From: Bacillus sp. BA3
Lineage (GTDB): Bacteria > Bacillota > Bacilli > Bacillales > DSM-1321
Reading direction: 5' to 3'
DNA length: 41,556 bases
Assembly (NCBI GenBank): GCA_002835675.1
Contig: PIZR01000009.1
Location: forward strand, 29,819 to 71,374
In this document: one piece after another, positions 32,601 through 39,879 of the stretch
Layout: every line of letters starts with the position of its first letter
How positions within the stretch are numbered: position 1 is the stretch's first letter
Made by a program: the position numbers and the translations under genes
The notes under the pieces: generated by a model
What the model saw: the letters and a program-made list of their open reading frames with translations, nothing else
What the model was told of the DNA's origin: nothing
Database searches by the model: none

Positions 32601-34202
32601 CGTGACGATCTGTTCACGAAGCGAATCGATTGGCGGGTTGGTTACCTGTGCAAAGGATTGCTTGAAATAGTTGAATAGCGATTGCGGGCGATCTGATAAG
32701 ACCGCTAACGGAATGTCATTCCCCATGCTGCCCAGTGGATCTTTGCCTTCGTTAATGACCGGCAGTAAATATTTTTGGACATCTTCATACGTGTATCCAA
32801 ACGCTTTTTGCCTGAATAACAAATCACTCAATGGCTCCCCTTCGAGCACAGGTTCTTCGTCACTTAATTGTACAAGCTGTTCGTCCAGCCATTGCTGGTA
32901 TGGATTTTCCTGAGCCATTTCCGACTTGATCTCTTCATCGGAAACAATACGGCCTTCCTCTAAATCTATTAAAAGCATTCTGCCTGGGCTTAAACGATCT
33001 TTATATAATACATTCTCCGGCTCCACATCGATCACGCCGACTTCAGAGGAGAAAATGATGTAATCATCTTTTGTCACATAATACCTTGCAGGCCTTAAAC
33101 CATTTCGATCCAGGATGGCACCGATTTGCTTGCCATTAGTAAAGGATATGGCCGTCGGCCCATCCCATGGCTCCATGAGCATGCTATGATATTCGTAAAA
33201 TGCCTTCTTTTCCTTCGTCATATGCGGATTTTCCGTCCACGGTTCAGGGATCAGCATCATCGCCGCATGTGCCGGTTTACGCCCGGCAAGCACGAAGAAT
33301 TCAAGTGCATTATCAAGAATCGAGGAATCACTGCCGTCTATATCAAGAATAGGCAGCACCTTTTGCAGGTCATCCCCGAATGCTTCCGAAACAAACTGCT
33401 GCTCACGAGCTTTCATCCAATTCACATTACCTCTAAGCGTATTGATTTCGCCATTATGGATCAGGTAACGGTTTGGATGTGCCCGTTCCCAACTAGGAAA
33501 TGTATTCGTGCTGAAGCGGGAATGCACTAAAGCGAAAGCCGAAACGAAGGACTCCTGTTGAAGGTCAAGATAAAAAGCATCCACCTGCTCAGGCGTCAAC
33601 AATCCTTTGTATACGATCGTAGCACTTGAAAGGCTGGCAAAATAAAAACGATTGCCGCGTTCACGAGCCCAGTTTTCAGCTTGTTTTCTGATAATGAACA
33701 ATTTACGCTCAAAAGCTAAATCATCAGTCATCCCTTCGCTTGCCCCGATGAATACTTGGCGAATCGTCGGACATGTCTCCTTGCCGACCTCTCCGATTTT
33801 CGTTGCATCAACAGGAACCGTTCTCCAGCCTAATAACGTTTGGCCTTCTTGTTCGATAAATGCATTCAAACGAGCTTCGATTTCATTCCGTTCATCATCA
33901 TTGTTAGAGAAAAAGAGCATGCCTACACCATAGCGTCCTTTTGCCGGCAAATTCATTTCCGGGCATGCCAGCCTGAAATATTCATCAGGAATCTGTACCA
34001 TTAATCCTGCGCCATCTCCTGTAAGCGGATCGCTGCCTTGTCCGCCGCGATGATCTAATTGGCACAGCATATTCAGTCCTTGTTTGACGATGTCATGTGT
34101 AGCAAGCCCTTTTAAATGAGCATATAAACCGATCCCACATGCATCATGTTCAAATTCAGGATGGTAGAGCCCTTGTGCTTTTGGTATTTGATTGTATGTC
34201 AT
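29652..34202 (-). CDS. gltB: Glutamate synthase large (alpha) subunit
   Basis: A 1516-residue enzyme (gltA in B. subtilis) that converts glutamine and 2-oxoglutarate to two glutamates. After a 21-residue propeptide the catalytic Cys22 in 'EFEHDACGIGLYAH' becomes the N-terminal nucleophile of the amidotransferase domain (to ~430). A central domain (~480-780) and FMN-binding synthase domain (~820-1190) follow; 'CVMMRACHLDTCPVG' carries the 3Fe-4S ligands, and the C-terminal GXGXG beta-helix (~1240-1480) includes 'GLSGGKIIV' and 'MTGGRVVILG'. Start: ATG 34202, with GGGGGCG upstream; this gives the family start 'MTYNQ'. An ATG at 34217 is unlikely. Confidence 0.97.
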   Translation of the reverse strand: MTYNQIPKAQGLYHPEFEHDACGIGLYAHLKGLATHDIVKQGLNMLCQLDHRGGQGSDPLTGDGAGLMVQIPDEYFRLACPEMNLPAKGRYGVGMLFFSNNDDERNEIEARLNAFIEQEGQTLLGWRTVPVDATKIGEVGKETCPTIRQVFIGASEGMTDDLAFERKLFIIRKQAENWARERGNRFYFASLSSATIVYKGLLTPEQVDAFYLDLQQESFVSAFALVHSRFSTNTFPSWERAHPNRYLIHNGEINTLRGNVNWMKAREQQFVSEAFGDDLQKVLPILDIDGSDSSILDNALEFFVLAGRKPAHAAMMLIPEPWTENPHMTKEKKAFYEYHSMLMEPWDGPTAISFTNGKQIGAILDRNGLRPARYYVTKDDYIIFSSEVGVIDVEPENVLYKDRLSPGRMLLIDLEEGRIVSDEEIKSEMAQENPYQQWLDEQLVQLSDEEPVLEGEPLSDLLFRQKAFGYTYEDVQKYLLPVINEGKDPLGSMGNDIPLAVLSDRPQSLFNYFKQSFAQVTNPPIDSLREQIVTSTMTFLGAEGDLLKPDETNSRRIQLDSPVLTPGQMQQLKGNAYPEFRSKVIHTLFSEDLESELDRICREAEQAIADGVSLLILSDKDMSKEKAAIPSLLAASALHQELIRHGNRTKVSIIVESGEAREVHHYASLIGYGVDAIYPYLAYETYKQAVLEGSLAISYEETVRKYVRSLTEGIVKVMSKMGISTIQSYRGAQIFEAVGIGADVIERYFSGTASQLSGIDLETIADEALIRHRKAAADSLDQTLESGSDFQWRKTGEHHAFNPKTIHTLQWACRKGDYNLFKQYSNLANEERLGFLRNLFSFDQKRQSISIDEVESVESIVSRFKTGAMSFGSLSQEAHETLAIAMNRLGGKSNSGEGGEHPSRYQLDENGDDRRSGIKQIASGRFGVKSHYLVNADELQIKMAQGAKPGEGGQLPGNKVYPWVAEVRGSTPGVGLISPPPHHDIYSIEDLAQLIHDLKNANRDARISVKLVSKAGVGTIAAGVAKGAADVIVISGYDGGTGASPKTSIKHTGLPWELGLAEAHQTLMLNGLRSRVVLETDGKLMTGRDVVMAAILGAEEFGFATAPLVVLGCVMMRACHLDTCPVGVATQNPELRSKFTGDPDHVVNFMRFIAEEVRETMAELGFRTLEEMVGRTDVLQVSERAQNHWKAKHLDLTTLLFQPEGIRTYQLPQNHKIEESLDIREILPVVEPALIDQTQVDVSFPITNVNRVVGTIVGSEVSKRYGEEGLPEDTITLRFTGSAGQSFGAFIPKGMSMYLTGDVNDYVGKGLSGGKIIVTAPSGNQIEAGDNVIAGNIALYGATSGEAYINGRAGERFAVRNSGVNVVVEGIGDHGCEYMTGGRVVILGDVGKNFAAGMSGGIAYVLADDAEEFKALCNGEMIEFETLDNMDDANEVKEMLYSHLHYTESAKASYVLENWEDFAKKFVKVIPKDYKRMIKSINEQKRAGLTDEEAIMSAFQANAVQDKKITKQAVMQ

Positions 34203-34249
34203 ATTAATCGCCCCCATCGTATTCTTACACCGTTATGTCACTTACATTT

Positions 34250-34278
34250 ATTCTAGGTTTTCAAATCGATATAAACAA
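34250..34278 (-). promoter_or_regulatory. Sigma-A promoter of the glutamate synthase operon
   Basis: Minus-strand TTGTTT (34278-34273), 17 bases, TAGAAT (34255-34250). The weak -35 fits a promoter that needs an activator; the GltC box lies just upstream. Confidence 0.7.
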
Positions 34279-34286
34279 TATATAAT
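34258..34286 (+). promoter_or_regulatory. Probable gltC promoter
   Basis: TTTTCA (34258-34263), 17 bases, TATAAT (34281-34286). It overlaps the divergent operon promoter; the box at 34300 would lie just after its start point, allowing autorepression. Confidence 0.55.
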
Positions 34287-34314
34287 TCTAGTAGAATCCA
34301 TCTCAATTTGAGAT
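34285..34314. promoter_or_regulatory. GltC binding boxes
   Basis: ATCTCAATTTGAGAT (34300-34314) is a 15-base LysR-type dyad (T-N11-A pattern) matching the B. subtilis GltC Box I style. A second dyad, ATTCTAGTAGAAT, is at 34285-34297, nearer the operon -35. The pair is spaced as expected for GltC activation with 2-oxoglutarate. Confidence 0.75.
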
Positions 34315-34335
34315 GAATGGCAGGAGGATGAATAA

Positions 34336-35238
34336 ATGGAACTACGACAATTACGTTATTTTGTTGAAGTCGCCGAGAGAGAACACGTCTCAGAAGCCGC
34401 AGAGCACCTGCATATCGCACAATCTGCAATCAGCCGGCAAATATCCAGATTGGAAGATGAACTTGGCGTTCTGTTATTCGAGAAAATCGGCCGGAATATC
34501 CAATTAACTCCAATTGGTAAAATTTTCTTAATCCATGCCAAAACGGCGATACAGGCGATTGAATATGCTAAATATCAAATTGAGGAGTTTTTGGACCCTG
34601 AACACGGAAGCATTAAAATCGGGTTCCCGACCAGCCTTTCCACCCATTTACTTCCTACCGTCATTTCCGCTTTTAAAGATGAGCAGCCAAATATCGGCTT
34701 CCACTTAAGACAGGGATCTTATTCCTCTTTAAAGGAAGCTGTCAAAAATCGCGAAATCGGATTAGCCTTTCTTGGGCCGATTCCGACAAACGATCCAGAT
34801 ATTGAAGGTCATATCCTGTTCACGGAAAACATATCGGCTTTACTTCCCATCACTCACCCTTTGGCTGAAAGAAAGAGTCTGCGCCTAAGTGATTTAAGAA
34901 ATGATCCCTTCGTCTTGTTTCCCAAAGGATACATCTTTCACACTATTGCACTCGAGGCGTGCAAAGCAGCCGGTTTCGCACCGAATATCGCCTCGGAAGG
35001 TGAAGACATGGATTCCATAAAAGGCCTCGTTTCTGCCGGAATCGGAGTCAGTCTGCTCCCTGACAGTACTTTTTATGAAGTCATTCCAAGACTGACTGTC
35101 AAGATCCCGATCGATACACCCGAAGTCAAACGGACTGTCGGCATCATCACTCCTAAAAACAGGGACTTGGCTCCATCAGAAAAACTTTTTTACCAATTTG
35201 CCAAAAAGTTCTTCTCTGTTCTCGAGCAATATCAATAA
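34336..35238 (+). CDS. gltC: LysR-family regulator GltC
   Basis: A 300-residue LysR-type regulator, the length of B. subtilis GltC. The N-terminal HTH (residues 1-60) opens 'MELRQLRYFVEVAEREHVSE' and has 'IAQSAISRQISRLEDELG'; residues ~90-295 are the effector-binding domain ('IKIGFPTSLSTHLLPTVISA'). GltC activates glutamate synthase when 2-oxoglutarate is high and represses itself. AGGAGG is 9 bases before the ATG. It is divergent from its target, with a shared control region. The position confirms the identity. Confidence 0.94.
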   Translation: MELRQLRYFVEVAEREHVSEAAEHLHIAQSAISRQISRLEDELGVLLFEKIGRNIQLTPIGKIFLIHAKTAIQAIEYAKYQIEEFLDPEHGSIKIGFPTSLSTHLLPTVISAFKDEQPNIGFHLRQGSYSSLKEAVKNREIGLAFLGPIPTNDPDIEGHILFTENISALLPITHPLAERKSLRLSDLRNDPFVLFPKGYIFHTIALEACKAAGFAPNIASEGEDMDSIKGLVSAGIGVSLLPDSTFYEVIPRLTVKIPIDTPEVKRTVGIITPKNRDLAPSEKLFYQFAKKFFSVLEQYQ

Positions 35239-35318
35239 AATATGGCCTTCTAAACGGTTTATCGTAGATGGGACCAGTTCTTCCCATAAATATTTCTAGA
35301 CAACTTGCCTATAGCCCA

Positions 35319-35352
35319 CTGAACGAATAATGTATCAAGATTATTCGTTCAG
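35319..35352. repeat. 13-bp perfect inverted repeat in the Coat F leader
   Basis: CTGAACGAATAAT (35319-35331), eight bases, ATTATTCGTTCAG (35340-35352). The right arm ends inside the AGGAGG ribosome binding site (35351-35356). It could be an operator or a hairpin that limits translation. Confidence 0.7.
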
Positions 35353-35363
35353 GAGGAATTTAA

Positions 35364-35858
35364 ATGCAACCCACCTATCCACATCTTGCTTGGCATGAAA
35401 CACTCGAGCTTCATGAGTTGGTTGCCGCTCAGTCCAATGCCCTTATGAAATTTAAAAAAGCTTACCCAAAAATAAAAGACCCAATTCTAAAAACGATTTA
35501 TAAGCAAACGATCGATACCCTTACCCAAAACATCATGGAACTGCTGCAATTTTACCCATTGACGCCTAAGACGGGCCAGGATGACGATGTATTAAGGGAT
35601 GACGCATCGGCAGCTGCTGCCGGGGAATTGCTGGGCTTTGCCAAATCATCGATCAAAGATTACGCAATGGCGATTACTGAAACAGCCACCCCTTCCCTTC
35701 GAAAAGTATTTAAGAAACATTTAAATGGAGCCATCGATACTCATGCCAAGATTTTCAACTACCTTTATGAAAGAAACCTCTATCCTGCTTACGACTTGAA
35801 CCAATTGCTTCAAAATGACGTCGATGTTGCCAATAAGGCTCTTTCCCAGCCTTTCTAA
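35364..35858 (+). CDS. Coat F-domain spore coat protein
   Basis: A 164-residue all-helical protein with a Coat F-type four-helix (ferritin-like) pattern, without signal peptide: 'HETLELHELVAAQSNALMKF' opens the first helix, a turn with 'FYPLTPK' follows, then 'AAAAGELLGFAKSSIKDYAM' and 'THAKIFNYLYERNLYPAYDL', the last a typical CotF-family ending. Related to B. subtilis CotF and YhcQ, which are part of the spore coat or made in sporulation. Strong AGGAGG. The sporulation promoter was not identified. Confidence 0.8.
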   Translation: MQPTYPHLAWHETLELHELVAAQSNALMKFKKAYPKIKDPILKTIYKQTIDTLTQNIMELLQFYPLTPKTGQDDDVLRDDASAAAAGELLGFAKSSIKDYAMAITETATPSLRKVFKKHLNGAIDTHAKIFNYLYERNLYPAYDLNQLLQNDVDVANKALSQPF

Positions 35859-35862
35859 ATGC

Positions 35863-35898
35863 AAAAAAAAGGCAAGCATACCGATTGCTTGCCTTTTT
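35863..35898 (+). terminator. Terminator of the Coat F gene
   Basis: AGGCAAGCA (35870-35878) pairs with TGCTTGCCT (35886-35894), preceded by A8 and followed by T4. Confidence 0.85.
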
Positions 35899-35987
35899 GC
35901 TGCATTCCGATTCCGTTTTACATTATAATGTTATAATATATAAGAATTGGTTTTAATTAGGTTAATGGTATTCAAGAGGTGAAAATC

Positions 35988-36587
35988 ATGAAAAAGATCT
36001 ATTTATCCATCATCCTATCCCTGCTCTCATTTTCTTTAGTCGCATGTAAAGCCGATGATCCAAAATCCGAGAATAACCTTTCAGTTCCTGAGCTGACAGC
36101 AAGGGAAAAAGCCATCCTGGAGAATTCAAGTGAACATTCCTTTCTTATCGATTTCAATGTTGATGATACATACAAAGAGATGTCCGTCTGGATCGAAAAA
36201 TATGAATTTGGCAAACTTGTTGAAGATGAAAAAGGCCGCATGACAACTGGGGTTGAAAAGAATGGGACAATCCTCTTCACCACCTCCAAAACGGATGATG
36301 ATCAAAATCCATCGATGTTCAACATCAGCATTCAAAACGATAATGGTACGGATACAGTTACTTATCCTGAAACCATTGATGAAATGGATTCCAGCGTATG
36401 GGGCAGTGCTGGCAAACTCAAAATAAACAGCACAGACAAGCTTGCATTGGCGAGTATATGTTACTCAAGCGGAAATGAAGGCATACATTCACTTTCCACT
36501 GATTTTTATGAAGATGTGGATGGACATATGGACGAGTTGAAGGAATACGATGTTGTCTACCTCCTCAGAAGTGAATTCACTAAATGA
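35988..36587 (+). CDS. Predicted lipoprotein of unknown function
   Basis: A 199-residue protein with a lipoprotein signal: 'MKKIYLSIILSLLSFSLVAC', lipobox LVAC, so Cys20 would be lipidated and the protein would sit on the outer face of the membrane. The mature part is acidic, Asp/Ser/Lys-rich, with alternating strands ('YKEMSVWIEKYEFGKLVEDE', 'GTILFTTSK'). I recognise no family. The start at the ATG 35988 is 5 bases from AAGAGGTGA; the upstream GTG at 35979 is on that site. Monocistronic; no clear terminator follows. Confidence 0.75.
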   Translation: MKKIYLSIILSLLSFSLVACKADDPKSENNLSVPELTAREKAILENSSEHSFLIDFNVDDTYKEMSVWIEKYEFGKLVEDEKGRMTTGVEKNGTILFTTSKTDDDQNPSMFNISIQNDNGTDTVTYPETIDEMDSSVWGSAGKLKINSTDKLALASICYSSGNEGIHSLSTDFYEDVDGHMDELKEYDVVYLLRSEFTK

Positions 36588-36598
36588 GCTGACAAATG

Positions 36599-36712
36599 CA
36601 GGGGCAAGTTTGTTTTAGCACGATACTATTGCAAAAATGGATCTTTCAACTCTATGACTTCGAGAAAATAAATGAGGCATTTGAAGAATCAAAAAAAAGG
36701 TTTGTCATCTAA
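36599..36712 (+). pseudogene. Remnant of a zinc-type alcohol dehydrogenase C-terminus
   Basis: Read in frame without a start codon, this stretch gives 'FQLYDFEKINEAFEESKKRF' and then VI and a stop. That resembles the last ~30 residues of NAD(P)-dependent zinc alcohol dehydrogenases, which end 'LIKFYDFEDINQAFED...G..IKP'. The conserved final IKPI is missing and the rest of the gene is absent. The match is from memory, so identification is tentative. Confidence 0.45.
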
Positions 36713-36742
36713 TGGGAGAAGGTAAAAAAAACCATTAGATGA
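36705..36742. repeat. 11-bp inverted repeat at the edge of the remnant
   Basis: TCATCTAATGG (36705-36715) and CCATTAGATGA (36732-36742) are perfectly complementary, with 16 bases between. The left arm contains the stop codon of the remnant. It may be a leftover terminator or deletion endpoint. Confidence 0.6.
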
Positions 36743-36896
36743 CTGATTTTGCTCAGTCGATAGATGAGTAAGTCCAAATTATGTGGTATGGAAGGGGTTA
36801 ATGTAGTAAATTTTTCTACATTTAAAAAAGGGGTTGAAGGAAGAGGAATTTGGGTGTAATCTTTAAAAATAATAAAACGGAAAGAAGATCATTAAT
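36743..36896. other. Intergenic, nothing recognised
   Basis: AT-rich sequence; short frames only, none with a convincing start. Probably part of the same decayed region. Confidence 0.4.
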
Positions 36897-37016
36897 TTGA
36901 AGAAAATCATCCTCCTCTTTGCAGCAGTAGTCATCGCGAGCTCTCTCGGACATCAAATAACCGGCGGATATAATGACCCTCGAAAATCCCGCCCTAGGTA
37001 TATACATTTGAAATAA
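36897..37016 (+). CDS. Possible small secreted peptide
   Basis: A 39-residue frame from a TTG. It begins 'LKKIILLFAAVVIASSLG' (Met as first residue in translation), a textbook short signal peptide, then a polar basic tail 'GGYNDPRKSRPRYIHLK'. The upstream GGAAAGAAG is a poor ribosome binding site. It looks like small exported peptides of Bacillus, but with no homologue in mind it remains a candidate. It might be another decayed gene end. Confidence 0.35.
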   Translation: MKKIILLFAAVVIASSLGHQITGGYNDPRKSRPRYIHLK

Positions 37017-37151
37017 GGAATCCGCTTTTGAGCTTGATTCCTTATCATTTCGGTAGGCAATAAATATTAATATTTTAGGAAGCGATCATGGAATTTGAAT
37101 CTAAGAAAACTTATCACTCAATTAAGCTGGTATTAAATCCCCTTAAATTCC

Positions 37152-37793
37152 TCAGTCCTCATTATTTCTCTCCAATATTAGATCACCTTCATTCGATATA
37201 TAACCATCTTTTCCCGTTTTATCGATATATACGTTATAGCCCTTTTTCAGTTCGATCACGATTGGCTTTTTCACTTTTTCGTCGATATCCCATTGAATCG
37301 TTTGCAAGCTTTCGGTTTCCGTTTCATCTTTTATATCGACAAACACTCCAATTTTATCGCTTGTTCTTGATAGTACATAATTCCCCGCTGGGATCTCTGT
37401 ACCGACCACATAATGACCAGGATCTTTCATGATGATTTTTTGATTTTTTTTCACGACTTTTTCAAATTCAGAAGGCTTGAATTCAATCTTCCCTTTAATC
37501 GAGAAATTTTCATTCATATATGAAGGCTCTGCATGCAGTACAGCATTTTTGTGCATTTTATTGCCAGCAACTACAGCTTCATTATCGAGAGCTTTAATAT
37601 CATAATAACCCTGATCGATATCTCTCCCGACAATGATGTTTTGTGATTCCAACACCTTATAGGAAGCAGCATTATTTTCCGTATTTCTATTAGCGGCACT
37701 CATCGCTGATGGAACAATGTACACTTTATAGATAAGGAATCCGCTTATCAATACGAGTAAAGTTAACGCGGCTATGCTTTTATTTAGAGTCAA
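37152..37793 (-). CDS. Membrane-anchored extracytoplasmic protein with duplicated GxY motif
   Basis: A 213-residue protein: one N-terminal membrane helix ('SIAALTLLVLISGFLIYKVY', ~4-25), a Ser/Asn-rich linker, then an outside domain with two related segments, 'VGRDIDQGYYDIKAL' (~55) and 'VGTEIPAGNYVLSR' (~130), each followed by charged beta-rich sequence. This looks like an internal duplication. Start: TTG at 37793, with a perfect GGAGGA at 37806-37801, seven bases upstream; an ATG at 37808 is in frame but lies before that site. It overlaps the ABC ATPase gene by 14 bases and ends the operon. Probably the receptor, anchor or immunity component; no family recognised. Confidence 0.7.
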   Translation of the reverse strand: MTLNKSIAALTLLVLISGFLIYKVYIVPSAMSAANRNTENNAASYKVLESQNIIVGRDIDQGYYDIKALDNEAVVAGNKMHKNAVLHAEPSYMNENFSIKGKIEFKPSEFEKVVKKNQKIIMKDPGHYVVGTEIPAGNYVLSRTSDKIGVFVDIKDETETESLQTIQWDIDEKVKKPIVIELKKGYNVYIDKTGKDGYISNEGDLILERNNED

Positions 37794-38421
37794 GGACGAT
37801 TCCTCCATTATCCATCTTTATATACTCATCGGCTAATTCCTCCAGGTCCTGTTTATGATGGCTTGTCAACAGAATGAGGGCGCCGCGCTCTTTTTCTTCC
37901 TTCAAGATCTGATAAACTAGCGTAACACCTTCTTCATCGATGGCATTTGTCGGTTCATCCAATAATAAAATGTCCGGTTTTTCAAATATCGCTTGGGCGA
38001 CGCTTAGACGCTGCTTCATTCCTAACGAAAATTTTCCAACCTTCATTTTTGATTCCGGATCAAGGCCGACTCTTTTTATATTCAGTTTAATATCTTCATC
38101 AGTGGCGATATTCCTGATTTTTGCTAATATTTTCAGATTCGTATAAGCGTCATATTGGTGCAGTAGGGAAGTGTTTTCAATAATGACACTACTATTAGCA
38201 GGAAAGGAAATATCTTTATGAAGGATTTTTTCGTCTATGGCAATTTCTCCTGAGCTTGGCATGATTAATCCTGCAATCGCTCTAAGCAGCATCGTTTTAC
38301 CAGAGCCATTTCTTCCATACAAACCATAAATTTTCCCGCCGTTAAACTCATAATTGATATCATGCAAAAGTGTCTTCTTCCTCATCTTTTTATGTAAAGA
38401 GCTAATTCGTATTTTTGTCAT
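37780..38421 (-). CDS. ABC transporter ATP-binding protein
   Basis: A 213-residue single ATPase domain. Walker A 'GRNGSGKT' at residues 36-43, signature 'FSLGMKQRLS' (a variant of LSGGQ), Walker B 'DILLLDEPTNAIDEEG' and the switch His in 'LLTSHHKQ'. It is of the short lantibiotic-immunity/CcmA-type class. With the three membrane proteins before it, it would form an exporter or a flippase-like machine. GAGGTG is the ribosome binding site. Cotranscribed with its neighbours. Confidence 0.9.
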   Translation of the reverse strand: MTKIRISSLHKKMRKKTLLHDINYEFNGGKIYGLYGRNGSGKTMLLRAIAGLIMPSSGEIAIDEKILHKDISFPANSSVIIENTSLLHQYDAYTNLKILAKIRNIATDEDIKLNIKRVGLDPESKMKVGKFSLGMKQRLSVAQAIFEKPDILLLDEPTNAIDEEGVTLVYQILKEEKERGALILLTSHHKQDLEELADEYIKMDNGGIVLDSK

Positions 38422-38432
38422 TGTGCACCTCG

Positions 38433-39155
38433 TTAAATTAAATCGATTTTCTTTAATCGTCTATAGGTTAAAACAGTTAAAATGATCGTCATTACGGTTA
38501 AAACGATATAAGCATTTACTGTTGATATTCCGCCAGTTTCAAGTACATCACTTCTTACATACATGCCGAAATTGGGAAGCAAAAAATATAAAATCCACGT
38601 CAGCTTTTGTGTAGATAATAGAACTCCGCCTAATGTAACCGAAAAAAGCACATAAACATTTATCAGCAATAAAGATACTTCCTCCGTAAAATGAAGTTCG
38701 AGTGCCATTTGAATGAAAATCAGGACAATATTGGACATCATATAAAGACCCGCTATACAAATCAATGATGGCAAATCATGATAAAAAAAGGTCTGATCGA
38801 CATTATTTATAAAAGCGAATACGATCGAGATAAGAAATTGAATTAAAGATAATCCAGATATAAGGATCATTAAGTTCCCGATTCTTCTAAACCCAAGTTT
38901 CACCCTGCTTTTTTCCCTGATCATCAGGTAGACCCCATAACCGGAAATATATTGCCGCAAATAACCTAACGACAAAAAACTCAATCCAGAAAAGAACATA
39001 TACCATGTTCCCAATACAACAAACTTATTACTGATCGGAACTCCGCTAACGATCATATATTCCGTAAGATCGGCTTTAGAGCCATCGAAATAATCAAATA
39101 GTAAAATTTGCAACAAAATGACGATCAACATCGTTAAGAAGATTTGTTTAGTCAT
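38433..39155 (-). CDS. ABC transporter membrane protein 3
   Basis: A 240-residue protein with six predicted membrane helices ('FLTMLIVILLQILLFDYF', 'FVVLGTWYMFFSGLSFL', then four more in the C-terminal part). It has the size and topology of single-domain ABC permeases of bacteriocin and ABC-2 type exporters. The start is put at ATG 39155, overlapping the stop of the preceding gene by 8 bases; the frame is open to 39194. The three membrane proteins of this operon differ in sequence but share size and topology. Confidence 0.75.
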   Translation of the reverse strand: MTKQIFLTMLIVILLQILLFDYFDGSKADLTEYMIVSGVPISNKFVVLGTWYMFFSGLSFLSLGYLRQYISGYGVYLMIREKSRVKLGFRRIGNLMILISGLSLIQFLISIVFAFINNVDQTFFYHDLPSLICIAGLYMMSNIVLIFIQMALELHFTEEVSLLLINVYVLFSVTLGGVLLSTQKLTWILYFLLPNFGMYVRSDVLETGGISTVNAYIVLTVMTIILTVLTYRRLKKIDLI

Positions 39156-39879
39156 CAGAAACACCAAACATGAAATCTTTTTTCTCGATCGCAAATAGCC
39201 CGAGTAAAACCATCACGAGAGATAGAAATAATTCTTTTCCAATCATGATTAGCGAATAATATCCTGTAATTCCGCTGCTTAATATAGGATCGATAACATT
39301 TGCGGAGCTGGCAGGACCCCAATGAATATTCAGCTGACTCTTCATCACATATAAGAGAAAACAGATACAAAAGGTTGCTGCCGTCGCTATGATTGAATTG
39401 GAATAATCAAAAATGAAATAATAAAGCAGGCCAATCGAGAAATATATACACGTCAATAGGGCTAAATTAAGAAGAGATAAGTTCCAATATTTTGATGATA
39501 TAAAGTGAAATCTATCGAATATGAAAACAGCTGCGAAATTAATCAATAAAATGATGAACGCAAAGATAAACGAACTTATAAAAACTTGGATGGTCCGTCT
39601 CCGATACATGTCGATTCTTGATTGTAAGCGAACGATAATGTGTGGATGCTCATCTTCAATAAAAAAACGATAAAATAGTAACAAAGGAACAATATATGTG
39701 ATCAATAAATTTTTAACCGAGAGATAGCCTTCTACACTCGCACTTACATCACTGATCAATTGATACGCTGGGTCTAGCTGCTTTATTTTTAAATAATGAA
39801 TATTATAGGTCATCCATAAACATCCAAATAAAAGAACAAGCAGCAGTGATACATATACTTTTTTTTGATTAGACTTCAT
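39148..39879 (-). CDS. ABC transporter membrane protein 2
   Basis: A 243-residue protein with six predicted helices ('KKVYVSLLLVLLFGCLWM', 'LLITYIVPLLLFYRFFI', 'FISSFIFAFIILLINFAAVF' and three later ones). The short outer loop after helix 1 carries Asp/Ser. The size and pattern recall DUF2705 membrane proteins of Bacillus ABC loci, but this is unverified. Start: ATG 39879, seven bases after AAGGTG; a GTG at 39882 is possible. It overlaps the preceding gene by 11 bases. Confidence 0.75.
   Translation of the reverse strand: MKSNQKKVYVSLLLVLLFGCLWMTYNIHYLKIKQLDPAYQLISDVSASVEGYLSVKNLLITYIVPLLLFYRFFIEDEHPHIIVRLQSRIDMYRRRTIQVFISSFIFAFIILLINFAAVFIFDRFHFISSKYWNLSLLNLALLTCIYFSIGLLYYFIFDYSNSIIATAATFCICFLLYVMKSQLNIHWGPASSANVIDPILSSGITGYYSLIMIGKELFLSLVMVLLGLFAIEKKDFMFGVSDD

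Noticed and set aside
36822..37007. Minus-strand 61-codon frame
   Set aside because: Antisense to the possible small secreted peptide, no ribosome binding site, unlikely composition.
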